Positions 7,570-16,906 of a DNA stretch of 64,000 bases are shown here, in pieces. The stretch's first letter is position 1. Every line of letters starts with the position of its first letter. This stretch comes from Mucilaginibacter ginsenosidivorans (GTDB lineage: Bacteria > Bacteroidota > Bacteroidia > Sphingobacteriales > Sphingobacteriaceae). The notes under the pieces were generated by a model. The model had not been told where the DNA came from and searched no databases. It worked only from the letters and a program-made list of their open reading frames with translations. The stretch spans positions 2,728,001 through 2,792,000 of the forward strand of contig NZ_CP042436.1 in the NCBI RefSeq assembly GCF_007971025.1, read 5' to 3'. The position numbers were made by a program, and so were the translations under genes.

Positions 7570-9291
7570 TTACAACTCGTAAACAACTGCTTCGTAGGGT
7601 TTTAATGTTCCGTCTTTTGAGTCCTGCGGATAATTGCAGATCAAAACCTTCGCCTTTTCCAGGTCGTAGCTTAGTTTTACCGAAGCCGATGTGCTTTTAA
7701 AATTGAGCAGAACCAATAGCTTTTTGCCATTCAGTTGCCGGGTATAAGCGTAAACATCAGGATTTGACTTATCGATTAATGTGTACTTTCCGTAAACCAG
7801 CACCAGGTTTTGCCGGCGCAGTTGCACCATCTTTCTGAAGTAATTTAAAATGGAATTCGGGTCCTTATCTTCAGCGGCTTCATTTATTGTTTTGTAATTG
7901 CGGTTAACGCCTATCCACGGCGTGCCGGTGGTAAAACCCGCGTTATCGGTGCTGTTCCATTGAAAAGGTGTGCGACCATTATCGCGGCACTCGAATGCTA
8001 TACGTTTCATATAGGCCTTCATATCGCCGCCGATATTTTGCTGATGCTTGTATTCGTTCAGGGTGGCAACATCGCGATAGTCTTCTATTTTATCGAAGCC
8101 TGCATTGGTCATGCCCAATTCGTCGCCATTGTAATAATAAGGCGTTCCGCGCATGGTCATGATAAAAGTGGTAAGCATTTTTGACGATGCATCACGGAAA
8201 TCGGGACCGTCGTTACCAAAGCGGCTTACCATCCGCGCCTGGTCGTGATTAGCAAGGAAGATGGATAGCCAGCCTTTTTGAGCAAAGGCACTATCCCATT
8301 TGGAAAATACCTGTTTGAAATGCAGCAGGCTGTACCCCCCTTGTTTAGCAATATCGACCCCGTCAAAAGCGTAGGCCATGTTAAGCTCGTTCCGGTCGGC
8401 GTCCACCAGGTTATGTGCATCCTTCATGGAATTGCCGGCACCTTCGGCAACGCTCATTACATTGTATTTGCTCAATACCTCTTTATTCATCTCCTTCAGG
8501 TAATCATGCAAATGGGGGCCTATAGCATAGTATTTTGAGAAATTCTTTTCATAGCCATCAGGAAATTTCGGCCAGGTAATGTCCTTGGCGGCAAACTGGA
8601 AGGCATCCAGCCGGAAACCATCTATCCCTTTATCGGCCCAAAACTTCATCATGTTGTAAACTTCTTTCCTCAATTTCGGATTTTCCCAATTGAGGTCGGG
8701 CTGTTTCCTCGAAAAATAGTGCAGGTAATAAGCATTGGTAAGCGAATCATACCGCCACGCATCGTGGTTCACATCAAACAAACTATAGCGCGGCGTTGGC
8801 TTGCCCCGTTCTGCGTTCCACCAATGATAATAATCGCGGTATGGATTTGTGCGCGAACTACGGCTTTGCTTAAACCATTCGTGCTCGTCGCTGCTGTGGT
8901 TAACAACCAGGTCCATAACCAGCTTTATACCCCGCTTATGCAGGCCTTTAAGTAACTCATCAAAATCGGCCATTGTGCCGAAATCCTTCATAATGTTGCG
9001 GTAATCGCTTACATCATACCCATTGTCATCATTGGGTGAACTGTATATCGGGTTAAGCCAAACGACGTTCACCCCAAGGCTTTTGATATAATCAAGTTTC
9101 GATATAATACCTTGCAGGTCGCCGATGCCATCGCCGTTGCTATCCATAAAGCTGCGCGGGTAAATTTGGTAAACCACGGCTTCTTTCCACCATTTGCGGT
9201 TGATGGTTTGTTGCTGGGCAACCGTGTTCCACGACCAAATGAATAAAAATATTACTATAGCAATAAGCCTGTTTGCCGGGTACTTTTTCAT
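7570..9291 (-). CDS. GH13 alpha-glucosidase / oligo-1,6-glucosidase, exported
   Basis: A 573-residue glycoside hydrolase family 13 enzyme. The catalytic nucleophile is D229 (GFRLDA), the acid/base E283 (VAEG) and the transition-state stabiliser D350 (NHD). The conserved region I (MDLVVNH) is at 126-132, and the opening EAVVYQIYPRSF is typical of alpha-glucosidases and trehalose synthases. Residues 1-25 form a signal peptide ending in TVAQ, so it acts outside the cytoplasm. The ATG at 9291 is preferred, since the longer frame adds non-family sequence before the signal peptide. It hydrolyses alpha-linked gluco-oligosaccharides. It is convergent with barrel A (19-base gap) and divergent from barrel B. 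Confidence 0.9.
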   Translation of the reverse strand: MKKYPANRLIAIVIFLFIWSWNTVAQQQTINRKWWKEAVVYQIYPRSFMDSNGDGIGDLQGIISKLDYIKSLGVNVVWLNPIYSSPNDDNGYDVSDYRNIMKDFGTMADFDELLKGLHKRGIKLVMDLVVNHSSDEHEWFKQSRSSRTNPYRDYYHWWNAERGKPTPRYSLFDVNHDAWRYDSLTNAYYLHYFSRKQPDLNWENPKLRKEVYNMMKFWADKGIDGFRLDAFQFAAKDITWPKFPDGYEKNFSKYYAIGPHLHDYLKEMNKEVLSKYNVMSVAEGAGNSMKDAHNLVDADRNELNMAYAFDGVDIAKQGGYSLLHFKQVFSKWDSAFAQKGWLSIFLANHDQARMVSRFGNDGPDFRDASSKMLTTFIMTMRGTPYYYNGDELGMTNAGFDKIEDYRDVATLNEYKHQQNIGGDMKAYMKRIAFECRDNGRTPFQWNSTDNAGFTTGTPWIGVNRNYKTINEAAEDKDPNSILNYFRKMVQLRRQNLVLVYGKYTLIDKSNPDVYAYTRQLNGKKLLVLLNFKSTSASVKLSYDLEKAKVLICNYPQDSKDGTLKPYEAVVYEL

Positions 9292-9525
9292 TTGTTCGGA
9301 AGTTTGTATTGTATGGTTTGTGGTACCAAGATAAGAACTTTTCTGTTGGTATAGTTGCCGAAGGGGAATGGCCTTAAAGCCGGGTCCTGTAAAAATATTA
9401 TGGTAAAACGAATGATAGTAAAAGATGCACAATTTGGTAATATTCGTTTTATACATTGCGTTAAACTAAACACCGGTCTGCCTGTCGAAAATATAAAAAA
9501 AACCCATCCCCCGATCAGCAATCTT

Positions 9526-10764
9526 ATGGCGCGAACCATTCAGAAAATTTTTATGCTGATCCTGCCGGGACTGCTGGCCGCCGGTTCGTTGAGTGCGCAA
9601 CGACGAAAATATATACCGTTGCGCGATCCGGCTACGCAGCGCTCATCGCGCGATAGCGTGGCCGAGGCGGACATGGGCGATGTGCTGCATTCGGTTTTTC
9701 ACCTTCCGCCCGCAGCTAAGAAAAAGGACACCGCAGGTGCACGGCCCGAAATATCGGTTGTACCTGCGCTGGGCTATTCGCTTCAATCACGACTGGCGGT
9801 TTTACTGGCAGGGAACGCTATTTTCCGTACGGCACCACAATCCAAAGTATCGACTATTGTTTCGAACCTGGCCTATACGCAAAACAAGCAGGTAACACTG
9901 CCTATTCAATCAAGTATATGGAGCCACAACAATCATTATGACTTTGTGGGAGAGATACGCCTGTATCATTATCCTCAAAGCACCTTCGGCCTCGGAAGCA
10001 GTTCGGACATAGAGAGCGAAGCCCCGATGAATTATGATTACCTGCGTTTTTCTGAGATAGTCCTCCGTAAAATAAGCGGCAATTTTTACCTCGGGGGCGG
10101 TTACATAATCGACTATCACACCAATATAACCATAGAGAGCACCGAGAACGGCACCGTACCCGATTATCTTAATTATGGGGTTAAAAGTCACACCACTTCT
10201 TCGGGCTTAACGCTAAACGGACAGTATGATAACCGTGATTCGCCCATTAATCCCTTTACCGGCACTTACGCAACTTTTGAGCTGCGGCAGAATATGAAAG
10301 TTTTGGGAAGCACGTCGACCTGGAGCTCGCTTATACTGGATGTCAGGAAATATGTGAATTTTCCGGCCGGGTCAAAAAACGTGCTGGCGCTATGGTCGTA
10401 CGACTGGCTGACTTTGAGCGGTGCACCCCCTTACCTCGATCTGCCGTCGACATTGTGGGATGCATCCACCAATGCGGGCAGGGGATACATACAGGGACGT
10501 TACCGCGGTGCGCAGATGGTATATGCCGAAGCCGAATACAGGTACCGTATAATCCGAAACGGTCTTATAGGCGGTGTAGTGTTTTTAAATGCGCAAACAT
10601 TTTCTGCGGCGCCGGGCACGCGACTGCAATCTGTACAACCAGGCTTTGGCCCGGGCCTGCGGGTGAAGCTGAATAAGGTCTCGCGAACCAACATCAGCAT
10701 CGATTATGGCTTTGGTACACAGGGTTCGCATGGACTTTTTGTTAACGTTGGTGAGTTGTTTTGA
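9526..10764 (+). CDS. POTRA-less Omp85/BamA-like outer membrane barrel, paralog B
   Basis: A 412-residue paralog of the protein at 6297. The chosen ATG (MARTIQKIFML) starts a clean signal peptide ending SLSAQ; an open frame to 9355 runs through the divergent GH13 promoter region and is unlikely to be translated. The body has the shared landmarks YPQSTFGLGSSSD, RYRGAQMVYAEAEYRYRI and NGLIGGVVFLNAQ, and it ends GELF. Spacing to the next paralog is 144 bases, so B and C may form one unit. As for A, the barrel resembles the translocator part of Omp85 proteins without POTRA domains, and no cargo is evident. Confidence 0.82.
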   Translation: MARTIQKIFMLILPGLLAAGSLSAQRRKYIPLRDPATQRSSRDSVAEADMGDVLHSVFHLPPAAKKKDTAGARPEISVVPALGYSLQSRLAVLLAGNAIFRTAPQSKVSTIVSNLAYTQNKQVTLPIQSSIWSHNNHYDFVGEIRLYHYPQSTFGLGSSSDIESEAPMNYDYLRFSEIVLRKISGNFYLGGGYIIDYHTNITIESTENGTVPDYLNYGVKSHTTSSGLTLNGQYDNRDSPINPFTGTYATFELRQNMKVLGSTSTWSSLILDVRKYVNFPAGSKNVLALWSYDWLTLSGAPPYLDLPSTLWDASTNAGRGYIQGRYRGAQMVYAEAEYRYRIIRNGLIGGVVFLNAQTFSAAPGTRLQSVQPGFGPGLRVKLNKVSRTNISIDYGFGTQGSHGLFVNVGELF

Positions 10765-10908
10765 TCATAACCGACTCTTTATCAGTGTTTATCATAGGTT
10801 AATTCATTGTTGAAAACTCTTGTTCAAAAAGGGAGTGTCGGCAACAACAATCAATGTCATCCGAACGTAAAAAAAGTAAGACTAAACGAAGCTTTTTTGA
10901 ACCGGCGA

Positions 10909-12144
10909 ATGAATACAGCAAAGGGTGTGACGAGAATGTTATTGGTAGTATTCGCATGTTTGTTATCCTTACCCGTTTTTGCAGGCGCCAGGGCCGACAC
11001 CAGCAAGCAGAAATTACCTAACACACACCGGGATTCAACTAAACAACTTGACCTGGTAGATGTAATGCATGGGCTGTTTCGTTCGGGAGTGCTGCCAATA
11101 TCTCATCGCAGCCAGGTTGGCACAAAACCTGTAATGTCCCTTATTCCGTTACTAAGTTACAGCACACAATCGCGCATGTCGGCCTCTTTAAAAGGTAACA
11201 TCGCATTTCGCGCGGGTGCAGCGTCGCGGATCTCGCTGGTTGATTTTGGTACATCCTACAATCAAAATGGTCAATTTACTTTGCCAATTAAATGGAACAT
11301 CTGGAACCGGGACAACGCTTATAATTTTGCGGGTGAATTGAAATTCTATAGCTATCCTCAAAGCACTTTCGGGCTCGGCAGCAGCTCGACGACACATGAC
11401 CGCGACCAGCTGAATTACAACTGTCTCCGCTTTTCGGGAACCGCATTCCGCCGCGTTGCCGGAAATTTTTATGCCGGTGCAGGTTATGTTATGGATAATC
11501 ACTGGAGCATTCATCAAAAGGCGGACGGGGATGCCGATGTTTCTGATTTTTCAGCCTATGGCGCCGCAAAACATACGGTGTCATCGGGCTTTACATTCAA
11601 CGCTTTGTTCGATTCAAGGGATAACTCGGTCAATCCATCGCACGGGTTTTACGCGATGTCGCAATTTCGTCAAAACATGACCTTGTTAGGCAGCACCGCG
11701 GCATGGAACTCGGTTACACTTGATGTGCGTAAGTATTTCCGGTTCCCGGCCAGTTCAACCAACGTGCTTGCATTTTGGTCGTACAATGTACTCACGCTTA
11801 GCGGAAGACCCCCGTACCTGGATATGCCATCAACTTTTTGGGACAGCAATAACACCGGGCGGGGCTACATGCAGGGGCGATTCCGCGGGGCACAGATGGT
11901 ATACGGCGAGGCAGAATACCGGTATGCCATTACAGCCAATGGTCTGATCGGGGGCGTGGTTTTCCTGAACGGCCAATCCTTTTCGGCAGCGCCGGGCACC
12001 CATTTCCAGGCTATACAACCAGGGTACGGTCCCGGCCTGCGTATAAAACTTAATAAGGTTTCAAAAACCAATATCGCTATCGACTATGGTTTTGGCCACG
12101 AAGGATCGAGAGGGTTGTTTGTAAAGATAGGGGAGCTGTTTTAG
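10909..12144 (+). CDS. POTRA-less Omp85/BamA-like outer membrane barrel, paralog C
   Basis: A 411-residue third paralog with signal peptide MNTAKGVTRMLLVVFACLLS and cleavage near VFAGA. Conserved blocks include YPQSTFGLGSSS, RFRGAQMVYGEAEYRYAI, NGLIGGVVFLNGQ and the terminal GELF. The start at 10909 is chosen because it directly precedes the signal peptide and gives the same length as the paralogs. The three copies are most alike in the C-terminal third and differ in the loop-rich middle part, as expected for surface-exposed loops under diversification. Function as for paralogs A and B is inferred from fold only. Confidence 0.82.
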   Translation: MNTAKGVTRMLLVVFACLLSLPVFAGARADTSKQKLPNTHRDSTKQLDLVDVMHGLFRSGVLPISHRSQVGTKPVMSLIPLLSYSTQSRMSASLKGNIAFRAGAASRISLVDFGTSYNQNGQFTLPIKWNIWNRDNAYNFAGELKFYSYPQSTFGLGSSSTTHDRDQLNYNCLRFSGTAFRRVAGNFYAGAGYVMDNHWSIHQKADGDADVSDFSAYGAAKHTVSSGFTFNALFDSRDNSVNPSHGFYAMSQFRQNMTLLGSTAAWNSVTLDVRKYFRFPASSTNVLAFWSYNVLTLSGRPPYLDMPSTFWDSNNTGRGYMQGRFRGAQMVYGEAEYRYAITANGLIGGVVFLNGQSFSAAPGTHFQAIQPGYGPGLRIKLNKVSKTNIAIDYGFGHEGSRGLFVKIGELF

Positions 12145-12203
12145 CATAAACTTATCATCGCTGCATCATTTTCGAATTAAAAAGTTAAAAATTGTTAAAT
12201 CTG

Positions 12204-12231
12204 TTGCGAAAGCAACCTGTTTGTACTTTTA
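12204..12231 (+). promoter_or_regulatory. candidate promoter of the lipoprotein at 12272
   Basis: TTG at 12204-12206 is followed after 17 bases by TACTTTTA (12224-12231), one base off TAnnTTTG. The palindrome TTGCGAAAGCAA (12204-12215) covers the -33 region. Confidence 0.35.
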
Positions 12232-12271
12232 AAACGTAATTAATTCGTAGATTTAATTGACCTTTTATGTG

Positions 12272-12865
12272 ATGTCTATGAGGAGGCTGTTTACCGGGTT
12301 TGTATGTCTTGCTTTGCTTGTGATGGCGGTGTTATCGTCGTGCCAGAAGGATGAGAGTGTAAAAGCCGCAAAAGACACCTCTGTACAGCTATTAACCGAC
12401 AGCTCCCAAAAACTAAATGTAACACCGGTACCAGGGAATTACCTGGCCATCCAGGGAACGTTAGAAGTAAAGCTAAAAGATTCGACCTACGTATTTGATG
12501 CGACCCGCGATTCCATAGTTTTTGTAAACCTGGACCTGGACGGCAAAGAATATTACGGCATTACCGCTATTAACAAGGAACATACAGTTAGTTTCGGCAT
12601 CAGTTCGCCGGGCACGCCCATCGCCGAAATGGCCGGCGATATATCCGGCTGCCAGTTCCTGCTGCATCCAAACGAAAAGACCAATGTTGAATATACGCTG
12701 ACCCAAAATGCAAAGCCGCAGGACTATGGCGCCTTATTAATGGATAAGTACAACCAGGACGGCATTTTGGCTAAAGGAACCTTTCATACCTACCTGGCCA
12801 CGGGTAACAAGGCCGAGTCGAACTTTAACGTTGTAGACGGAAGTTTTGACCTGAAGATAAAATAA
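12272..12865 (+). CDS. hypothetical lipoprotein
   Basis: About 197 residues. The start is ATG 12272 (MSMRRLF) or 12278 (MRRLF); the TTG at 12257 is less likely. A signal sequence ends in the lipobox LSSC, so the mature protein is lipid-anchored and, with following Gln-Lys-Asp, could be sorted to the outer membrane. The rest is beta-rich with no recognisable domain. It follows the three barrel genes in the same direction after a 127-base gap with its own candidate promoter. Function unknown. Confidence 0.75.
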   Translation: MSMRRLFTGFVCLALLVMAVLSSCQKDESVKAAKDTSVQLLTDSSQKLNVTPVPGNYLAIQGTLEVKLKDSTYVFDATRDSIVFVNLDLDGKEYYGITAINKEHTVSFGISSPGTPIAEMAGDISGCQFLLHPNEKTNVEYTLTQNAKPQDYGALLMDKYNQDGILAKGTFHTYLATGNKAESNFNVVDGSFDLKIK

Positions 12866-12926
12866 AACACGATTGCAGGATATTATAGAACAATAAAGAA
12901 GGCGACAGGGAATTCCTTCCACTCTT

Positions 12927-14084
12927 TTATTCATCATCGTGCATCTTCGTGGTCATCCACAAAATTACAAGCCCTAAAAGCGAAATGGTTGCAAATGCCC
13001 AGCGCAGGTTGGCGGCTTGTGCTATGAAGCCGACAACCGGCGGCACCAGTAAAAAACCAAGGTAACCAACTGTTGATACTGCGGCAATGGCCGGCCCGCC
13101 GCTCATTGATTTTGACCTGCCGGCAGCGCTAAGTACCAGCGGAACCATACAGGATACGCCGAAACCTATAAGCGCGTAGCCCAGCAGCACAGGGATATTA
13201 TAGGTTAACCCAACTACCACCGCAAAACCGGCTACGATAAGAATGGCGCTGTTTTGTATCACATGTTTAATTCCCCATTTATTGACCAGCGAATCGCCGG
13301 AGAAGCGGCCTATGGTAACGGCTATCATAAAGATCACAAACCCTGCGGTTGCGGTAACTTTGGAAGCGTGCACCGCTTTATAAAAGTAAACGCCGCTCCA
13401 GTCGTACATCACATTTTCGCATGCCATGGACGAAAAGCAGATCAGCGCGAATTTGAGCAGGGCCTTATCCGGTAATGAAAAGATAGGTTTTTTTTCGGGC
13501 GGCTCGGGTTTTTGATGCAGGGTATTTGGCCAGGCTATCAAGGCCACAATGCAAAGCCCTATACTCACCACCAGCAAATGCCACGTAGGCGGTACTTTAA
13601 AATAAGCCATAATGAGCCCCAAAACCGACCCTGCCAGCCCCGCAAAGCTCCATATACCATGGAATGTGGTGATGATGCTTTTCTTATATAACTTTTGCAC
13701 GCTGACCGATTGCGTGTTGATGCTGAGATTAAGAATATTGCGTGAGGAGCCGAAGAAAAACAATATCACTATAAATTGCCAGTACTGGCTGGTAAAACCC
13801 AGCAGGCCCAGCATCAGGTTAAAAGCGAGTGCCCCAATGAGCATAATGCGGCTGCTGCTTATAGTTGAAAGCATGCGCCCCGTTATAGGCATGGTAAGCA
13901 TTAAGCCTGCCGGCAGGGCCAAAAGGGCAGTGCCAAGCAGCCTCTCGTTAAGATGCAGTGATTGCTGAATATAGATGATGCGCGATGTCCAGGTGGTGTA
14001 ACCAAAACCTGAAACAAAAAAGAAGAACGCGTTGGCAATACGGATCTTTCGGGGCGATATGGCGGGGGCTGATGCGGTGTCCAC
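12927..14084 (-). CDS. MFS transporter, YbjJ-like
   Basis: A 385-residue major facilitator with twelve predicted transmembrane segments and a hydrophilic loop around 190-205 (QKPEPPEKKP) between the two six-helix halves. The N-terminal SGFGYTTWTSRI and the IGRFSGDSLVNKWG stretch resemble the YbjJ branch. These inner-membrane carriers are proton-linked exporters or importers of small molecules; the substrate is unknown. It is divergent from the CPBP protease gene, with 92 bases between starts, and convergent with the lipoprotein gene. Confidence 0.85.
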   Translation of the reverse strand: MDTASAPAISPRKIRIANAFFFFVSGFGYTTWTSRIIYIQQSLHLNERLLGTALLALPAGLMLTMPITGRMLSTISSSRIMLIGALAFNLMLGLLGFTSQYWQFIVILFFFGSSRNILNLSINTQSVSVQKLYKKSIITTFHGIWSFAGLAGSVLGLIMAYFKVPPTWHLLVVSIGLCIVALIAWPNTLHQKPEPPEKKPIFSLPDKALLKFALICFSSMACENVMYDWSGVYFYKAVHASKVTATAGFVIFMIAVTIGRFSGDSLVNKWGIKHVIQNSAILIVAGFAVVVGLTYNIPVLLGYALIGFGVSCMVPLVLSAAGRSKSMSGGPAIAAVSTVGYLGFLLVPPVVGFIAQAANLRWAFATISLLGLVILWMTTKMHDDE

Positions 14085-14176
14085 TAACAGTCGAATTATA
14101 GTTCGCTAAAATAGGGTAATTGATTGTTTGATAAAACCATTATATTGCTGATACTTTAAAACTGTTTTAATAACGA

Positions 14177-14872
14177 ATGACCCCGGAACCTGGCCTTATT
14201 TCATATACCCGAAAGCACAGAAGTATAATTGCAGCCGGTATTGCTTTAGCATTTTTGGCGCAAATAGTATTGATCCTCGGAATACGCTATTTGCCGATAG
14301 ACTTGTACGACAAATTGTTTTATTCGCGCTTTATATTTTGGGGTGTGGTTGCGCTCCTTTTCTTTTACGCTAATAAAATAGAAAAGCAGCCTTTACTGCT
14401 ATGGGAGAAAGGGAGTTCTGACGTTGGTTTTTTTATTATTGCAGTTTTTGTATTGTACCTTATCAGTGTAGCCTGTGGCATATTGTCGGCATTGCCAAGG
14501 CTATTCGGGATGCACGAAAACGATAAGGTGATAAAAATGGTCCAGAAAGTGCTTACCGGTCATGATGCCCTAATATTTTTCATGTCGCTTACGGCCGGGG
14601 TGACAGAGGAGGTCATTTTCAGGGGTTACATTCTAACAAGGCTAACGAAACTGCTAAAGGGTAAATATTTACCGGTAATAATTTCAGCTGTACTTTTTTC
14701 CGCGCTCCACTACGGCTATAACAGTTTGCAGGAGCTCATTTTCGCTTTCCTGATCGGTGTCGCGTTTGGCACGTTTTACCAAAAATACCGGAACATAAAG
14801 ATACTAATAGTAGTCCATTTCCTGATCGATATGATCAGCCTTGAACTGGCAACACATCTGTTAAAAAAATAA
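14177..14872 (+). CDS. CPBP (CAAX/Rce1-like) intramembrane metalloprotease
   Basis: A 231-residue membrane protein with about six to eight helices. The three CPBP motifs are intact: EExxxR (E144, E145, R149), FxxxH (F174, H178) and HxxxD (H214, D218). Bacterial members are glutamate-dependent proteases of the Rce1 fold, linked in some cases to bacteriocin self-immunity or protein processing. No peptide precursor gene is seen nearby. It converges with the peptide deformylase-like gene, with five bases between the ends. Confidence 0.87.
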   Translation: MTPEPGLISYTRKHRSIIAAGIALAFLAQIVLILGIRYLPIDLYDKLFYSRFIFWGVVALLFFYANKIEKQPLLLWEKGSSDVGFFIIAVFVLYLISVACGILSALPRLFGMHENDKVIKMVQKVLTGHDALIFFMSLTAGVTEEVIFRGYILTRLTKLLKGKYLPVIISAVLFSALHYGYNSLQELIFAFLIGVAFGTFYQKYRNIKILIVVHFLIDMISLELATHLLKK

Positions 14873-14877
14873 GGCTA

Positions 14878-15363
14878 TCAGGGCCTCCATTTGAACGACT
14901 TTTCATCGATGGCCCGCATGGTGCAAAGGATACCGTTGAGATGGTCGTACTCATGCTGCAATAGTTCGGACAGGCTGCCGGTCATGTGCCATCGCTGTGG
15001 CTGCCAGTTTTCGTCCAGGTAATTGATGGTAAGCGAAGCGTGCCGCGATACTCTTACCAGTAAGTTAGGAAAGCTCATGCAATCGTCCCAAAGTTCAAAC
15101 TTCTCATCGCTTAAACCGGTCAGTTCCGGGTTGATGAATACAACAGGCTTATCAATGTTCATGTAGATAAGCCTTTTCATAATACCCAGCTGCGGCGCAG
15201 CTATGGCCCGGCCAAAGTGATAACGCTCCCTTATTTGTTTCATCACGTTGTCCATATCGGCCACCCAGGTTTTGACCAACGGGAGTTCTTCCTGTATCAC
15301 CGGTTCACAAACCTGGTAAAGACACGGATCGCCAAGCAATAACAGATCATCAAGGCTTTTCAT
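14878..15363 (-). CDS. peptide deformylase-like metalloenzyme (variant motifs)
   Basis: A 161-residue polypeptide deformylase-fold protein. The metal ligands and catalytic residue are kept: C95 in motif 2, H137 and H141 with E138 in motif 3 (HEYDH). Motif 1 reads GRAIAAPQLG, with Ala where the canonical third Gly should be, and motif 2 reads WDDCMS in place of EGCLS. It is probably an accessory, divergent deformylase and not the housekeeping Def; enzymatic activity remains plausible because all metal-binding residues are present. It is transcribed alone, divergent from the alpha/beta hydrolase. Confidence 0.82.
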   Translation of the reverse strand: MKSLDDLLLLGDPCLYQVCEPVIQEELPLVKTWVADMDNVMKQIRERYHFGRAIAAPQLGIMKRLIYMNIDKPVVFINPELTGLSDEKFELWDDCMSFPNLLVRVSRHASLTINYLDENWQPQRWHMTGSLSELLQHEYDHLNGILCTMRAIDEKSFKWRP

Positions 15364-15517
15364 AACATCACAAATTAACTCATCTTTTTTTAAATGGCGC
15401 CTGATAATGGGTCCGGCAACGGTAATCTTTCACCATTTAATTCAATTTCAATATATTTAACAGCCAATTATTGCCCCATATTGGTAAGCCGCCGCTGTGC
15501 GGTTAAAATTCCATTGG

Positions 15518-16564
15518 ATGAAATATATCCTTTCCGCTTTATTTATACTAAGTTCAGTGCTGGGCCGGGCGCAAAGCAAAGATCCGGATGACGAACCTGA
15601 CCGGCAGCAATTTGCAAATATCGGGGACTTTAAGCTTGAGTCGGGCGCGAAGATAAAGGATTGCCATATAGGGTACCGAACCTTTGGTAAGCTTAATAAA
15701 AAGAAAGATAATGGTGTTTTATTCCTGACCTGGTTTGGAGGTACCTCGCAAAATATCGAGGAATATGCACCGCCCTGGCACGTTATTGATACCAATCGCT
15801 TTTACCTCATCATAGCCGACGCGCTGGGCAACGGTGTTTCCTCGTCGCCGTCAAACAGCCAGTTACAACATGGTGCCGATTTCCCGGCTTTCAGTATCAG
15901 GGATATGGTAGAGAGCGAACACGAAATGCTGGTGAAAAAAATGAGCATCAAGCATTTGCAGGCTGTGCTGGGTATATCTATGGGTGGGACACAAACTTTT
16001 CAATGGGGGATAAGCTATCCTAATTTTTCGGAAAGGCTGATACCCATTGTGGGTTCGCCGCAACCCACCAGTTACGACCTGATAGGATATAATATATTTC
16101 GCAGGATAATTGAAGCTGATACCGCTTTTCAGCATGGAAAATACAAGGTCAATCCCATAATTCCCGCTGCATCGATGATGCTTGAATTTGCTTCGACGAC
16201 ACCAGATTATAAGACGCGTATCATGTCGAGAGACAGTTTTTCCGTTTGGCAACGCCGCGTTGACACCCTGGAGGAACCTGACTGGAACGATACCTATTAC
16301 CAGTTGAATGCCATCATCGGGCATGATATAGCACGCGATTATGATGGATCGCTGAAAAAAGCCGCCGATCATATCAATGCGAGGATGCTCATCATTGTTT
16401 CGCGGCAGGACCATTTTGTAAATCCGGTCCCGGCCATGGCTTTTGCCAAATTCGTTTCGGCAAAACTGGTGGTGCTGAACAATGACCTGGGCCACCAGGC
16501 GCCAAATTTTGAGGATGAGCAATTGGAGCGAAGCATCAGGGCCATGATGGCCGATGGGCCTTAA
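15518..16564 (+). CDS. exported alpha/beta hydrolase, homoserine O-acetyltransferase (MetX)-like
   Basis: A 348-residue protein with a signal peptide (cleavage after GRAQ, about residue 19) and the MetX-type alpha/beta hydrolase fold. The nucleophile elbow is GISMGG with S154, the acid is D298 (SRQDHF) and the histidine H326 (DLGHQA). True MetX enzymes are cytoplasmic, so an exported homolog probably acts as an esterase or acyltransferase on an extracytoplasmic substrate. The ATG at 15518 is preferred over an upstream GTG because it directly starts the signal peptide. Confidence 0.83.
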   Translation: MKYILSALFILSSVLGRAQSKDPDDEPDRQQFANIGDFKLESGAKIKDCHIGYRTFGKLNKKKDNGVLFLTWFGGTSQNIEEYAPPWHVIDTNRFYLIIADALGNGVSSSPSNSQLQHGADFPAFSIRDMVESEHEMLVKKMSIKHLQAVLGISMGGTQTFQWGISYPNFSERLIPIVGSPQPTSYDLIGYNIFRRIIEADTAFQHGKYKVNPIIPAASMMLEFASTTPDYKTRIMSRDSFSVWQRRVDTLEEPDWNDTYYQLNAIIGHDIARDYDGSLKKAADHINARMLIIVSRQDHFVNPVPAMAFAKFVSAKLVVLNNDLGHQAPNFEDEQLERSIRAMMADGP

Positions 16565-16906
16565 TTGGCCAAAATCTATACCTATTGCCGCCCTGATTGT
16601 TCCGGCTGTGCCGATGTTTATAAATATTATTTCAATTACCTGTGATTGACTGATTTTGAATATATTAGGGCAATAAACATTTAGCCGATAGCAAATGCCC
16701 TACCTGCCTGCACAATTGATATTACCTGGTATATTCCGCAGCGTCGTTCCCGATCGCTATTCGTCATTAAAATCATATCGCTTTTCATTTTTCAAACACA
16801 ATTGCCACGGCTTGGAGGGTGGAGAGAGATGACTGCGAGAAAGACGGGTCCGGCTACGCAAAGCCCGAAAACGTTCATAACAAATTCATCCGCAAAAACA
16901 GGAAAC
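16565..16906. other. 342-base gap without a supported gene
   Basis: No convincing open frame is visible on either strand. The second half (16802-16906) is open in the frame of the next gene but lacks family-like sequence. A small GGC/GCC hairpin lies near 16849-16866. No known riboswitch was recognised. Confidence 0.5.

Noticed and set aside
9355..9525. N-terminal extension of barrel B
   Set aside because: It precedes a perfect signal peptide and overlaps the divergent GH13 promoter and 5' end.
16849..16870. CGCAAAGCCC near a GGC hairpin, resembling part of a c-di-GMP-I riboswitch
   Set aside because: The first conserved part (GGGCAAACC) and the central stem are missing, so the aptamer cannot form.
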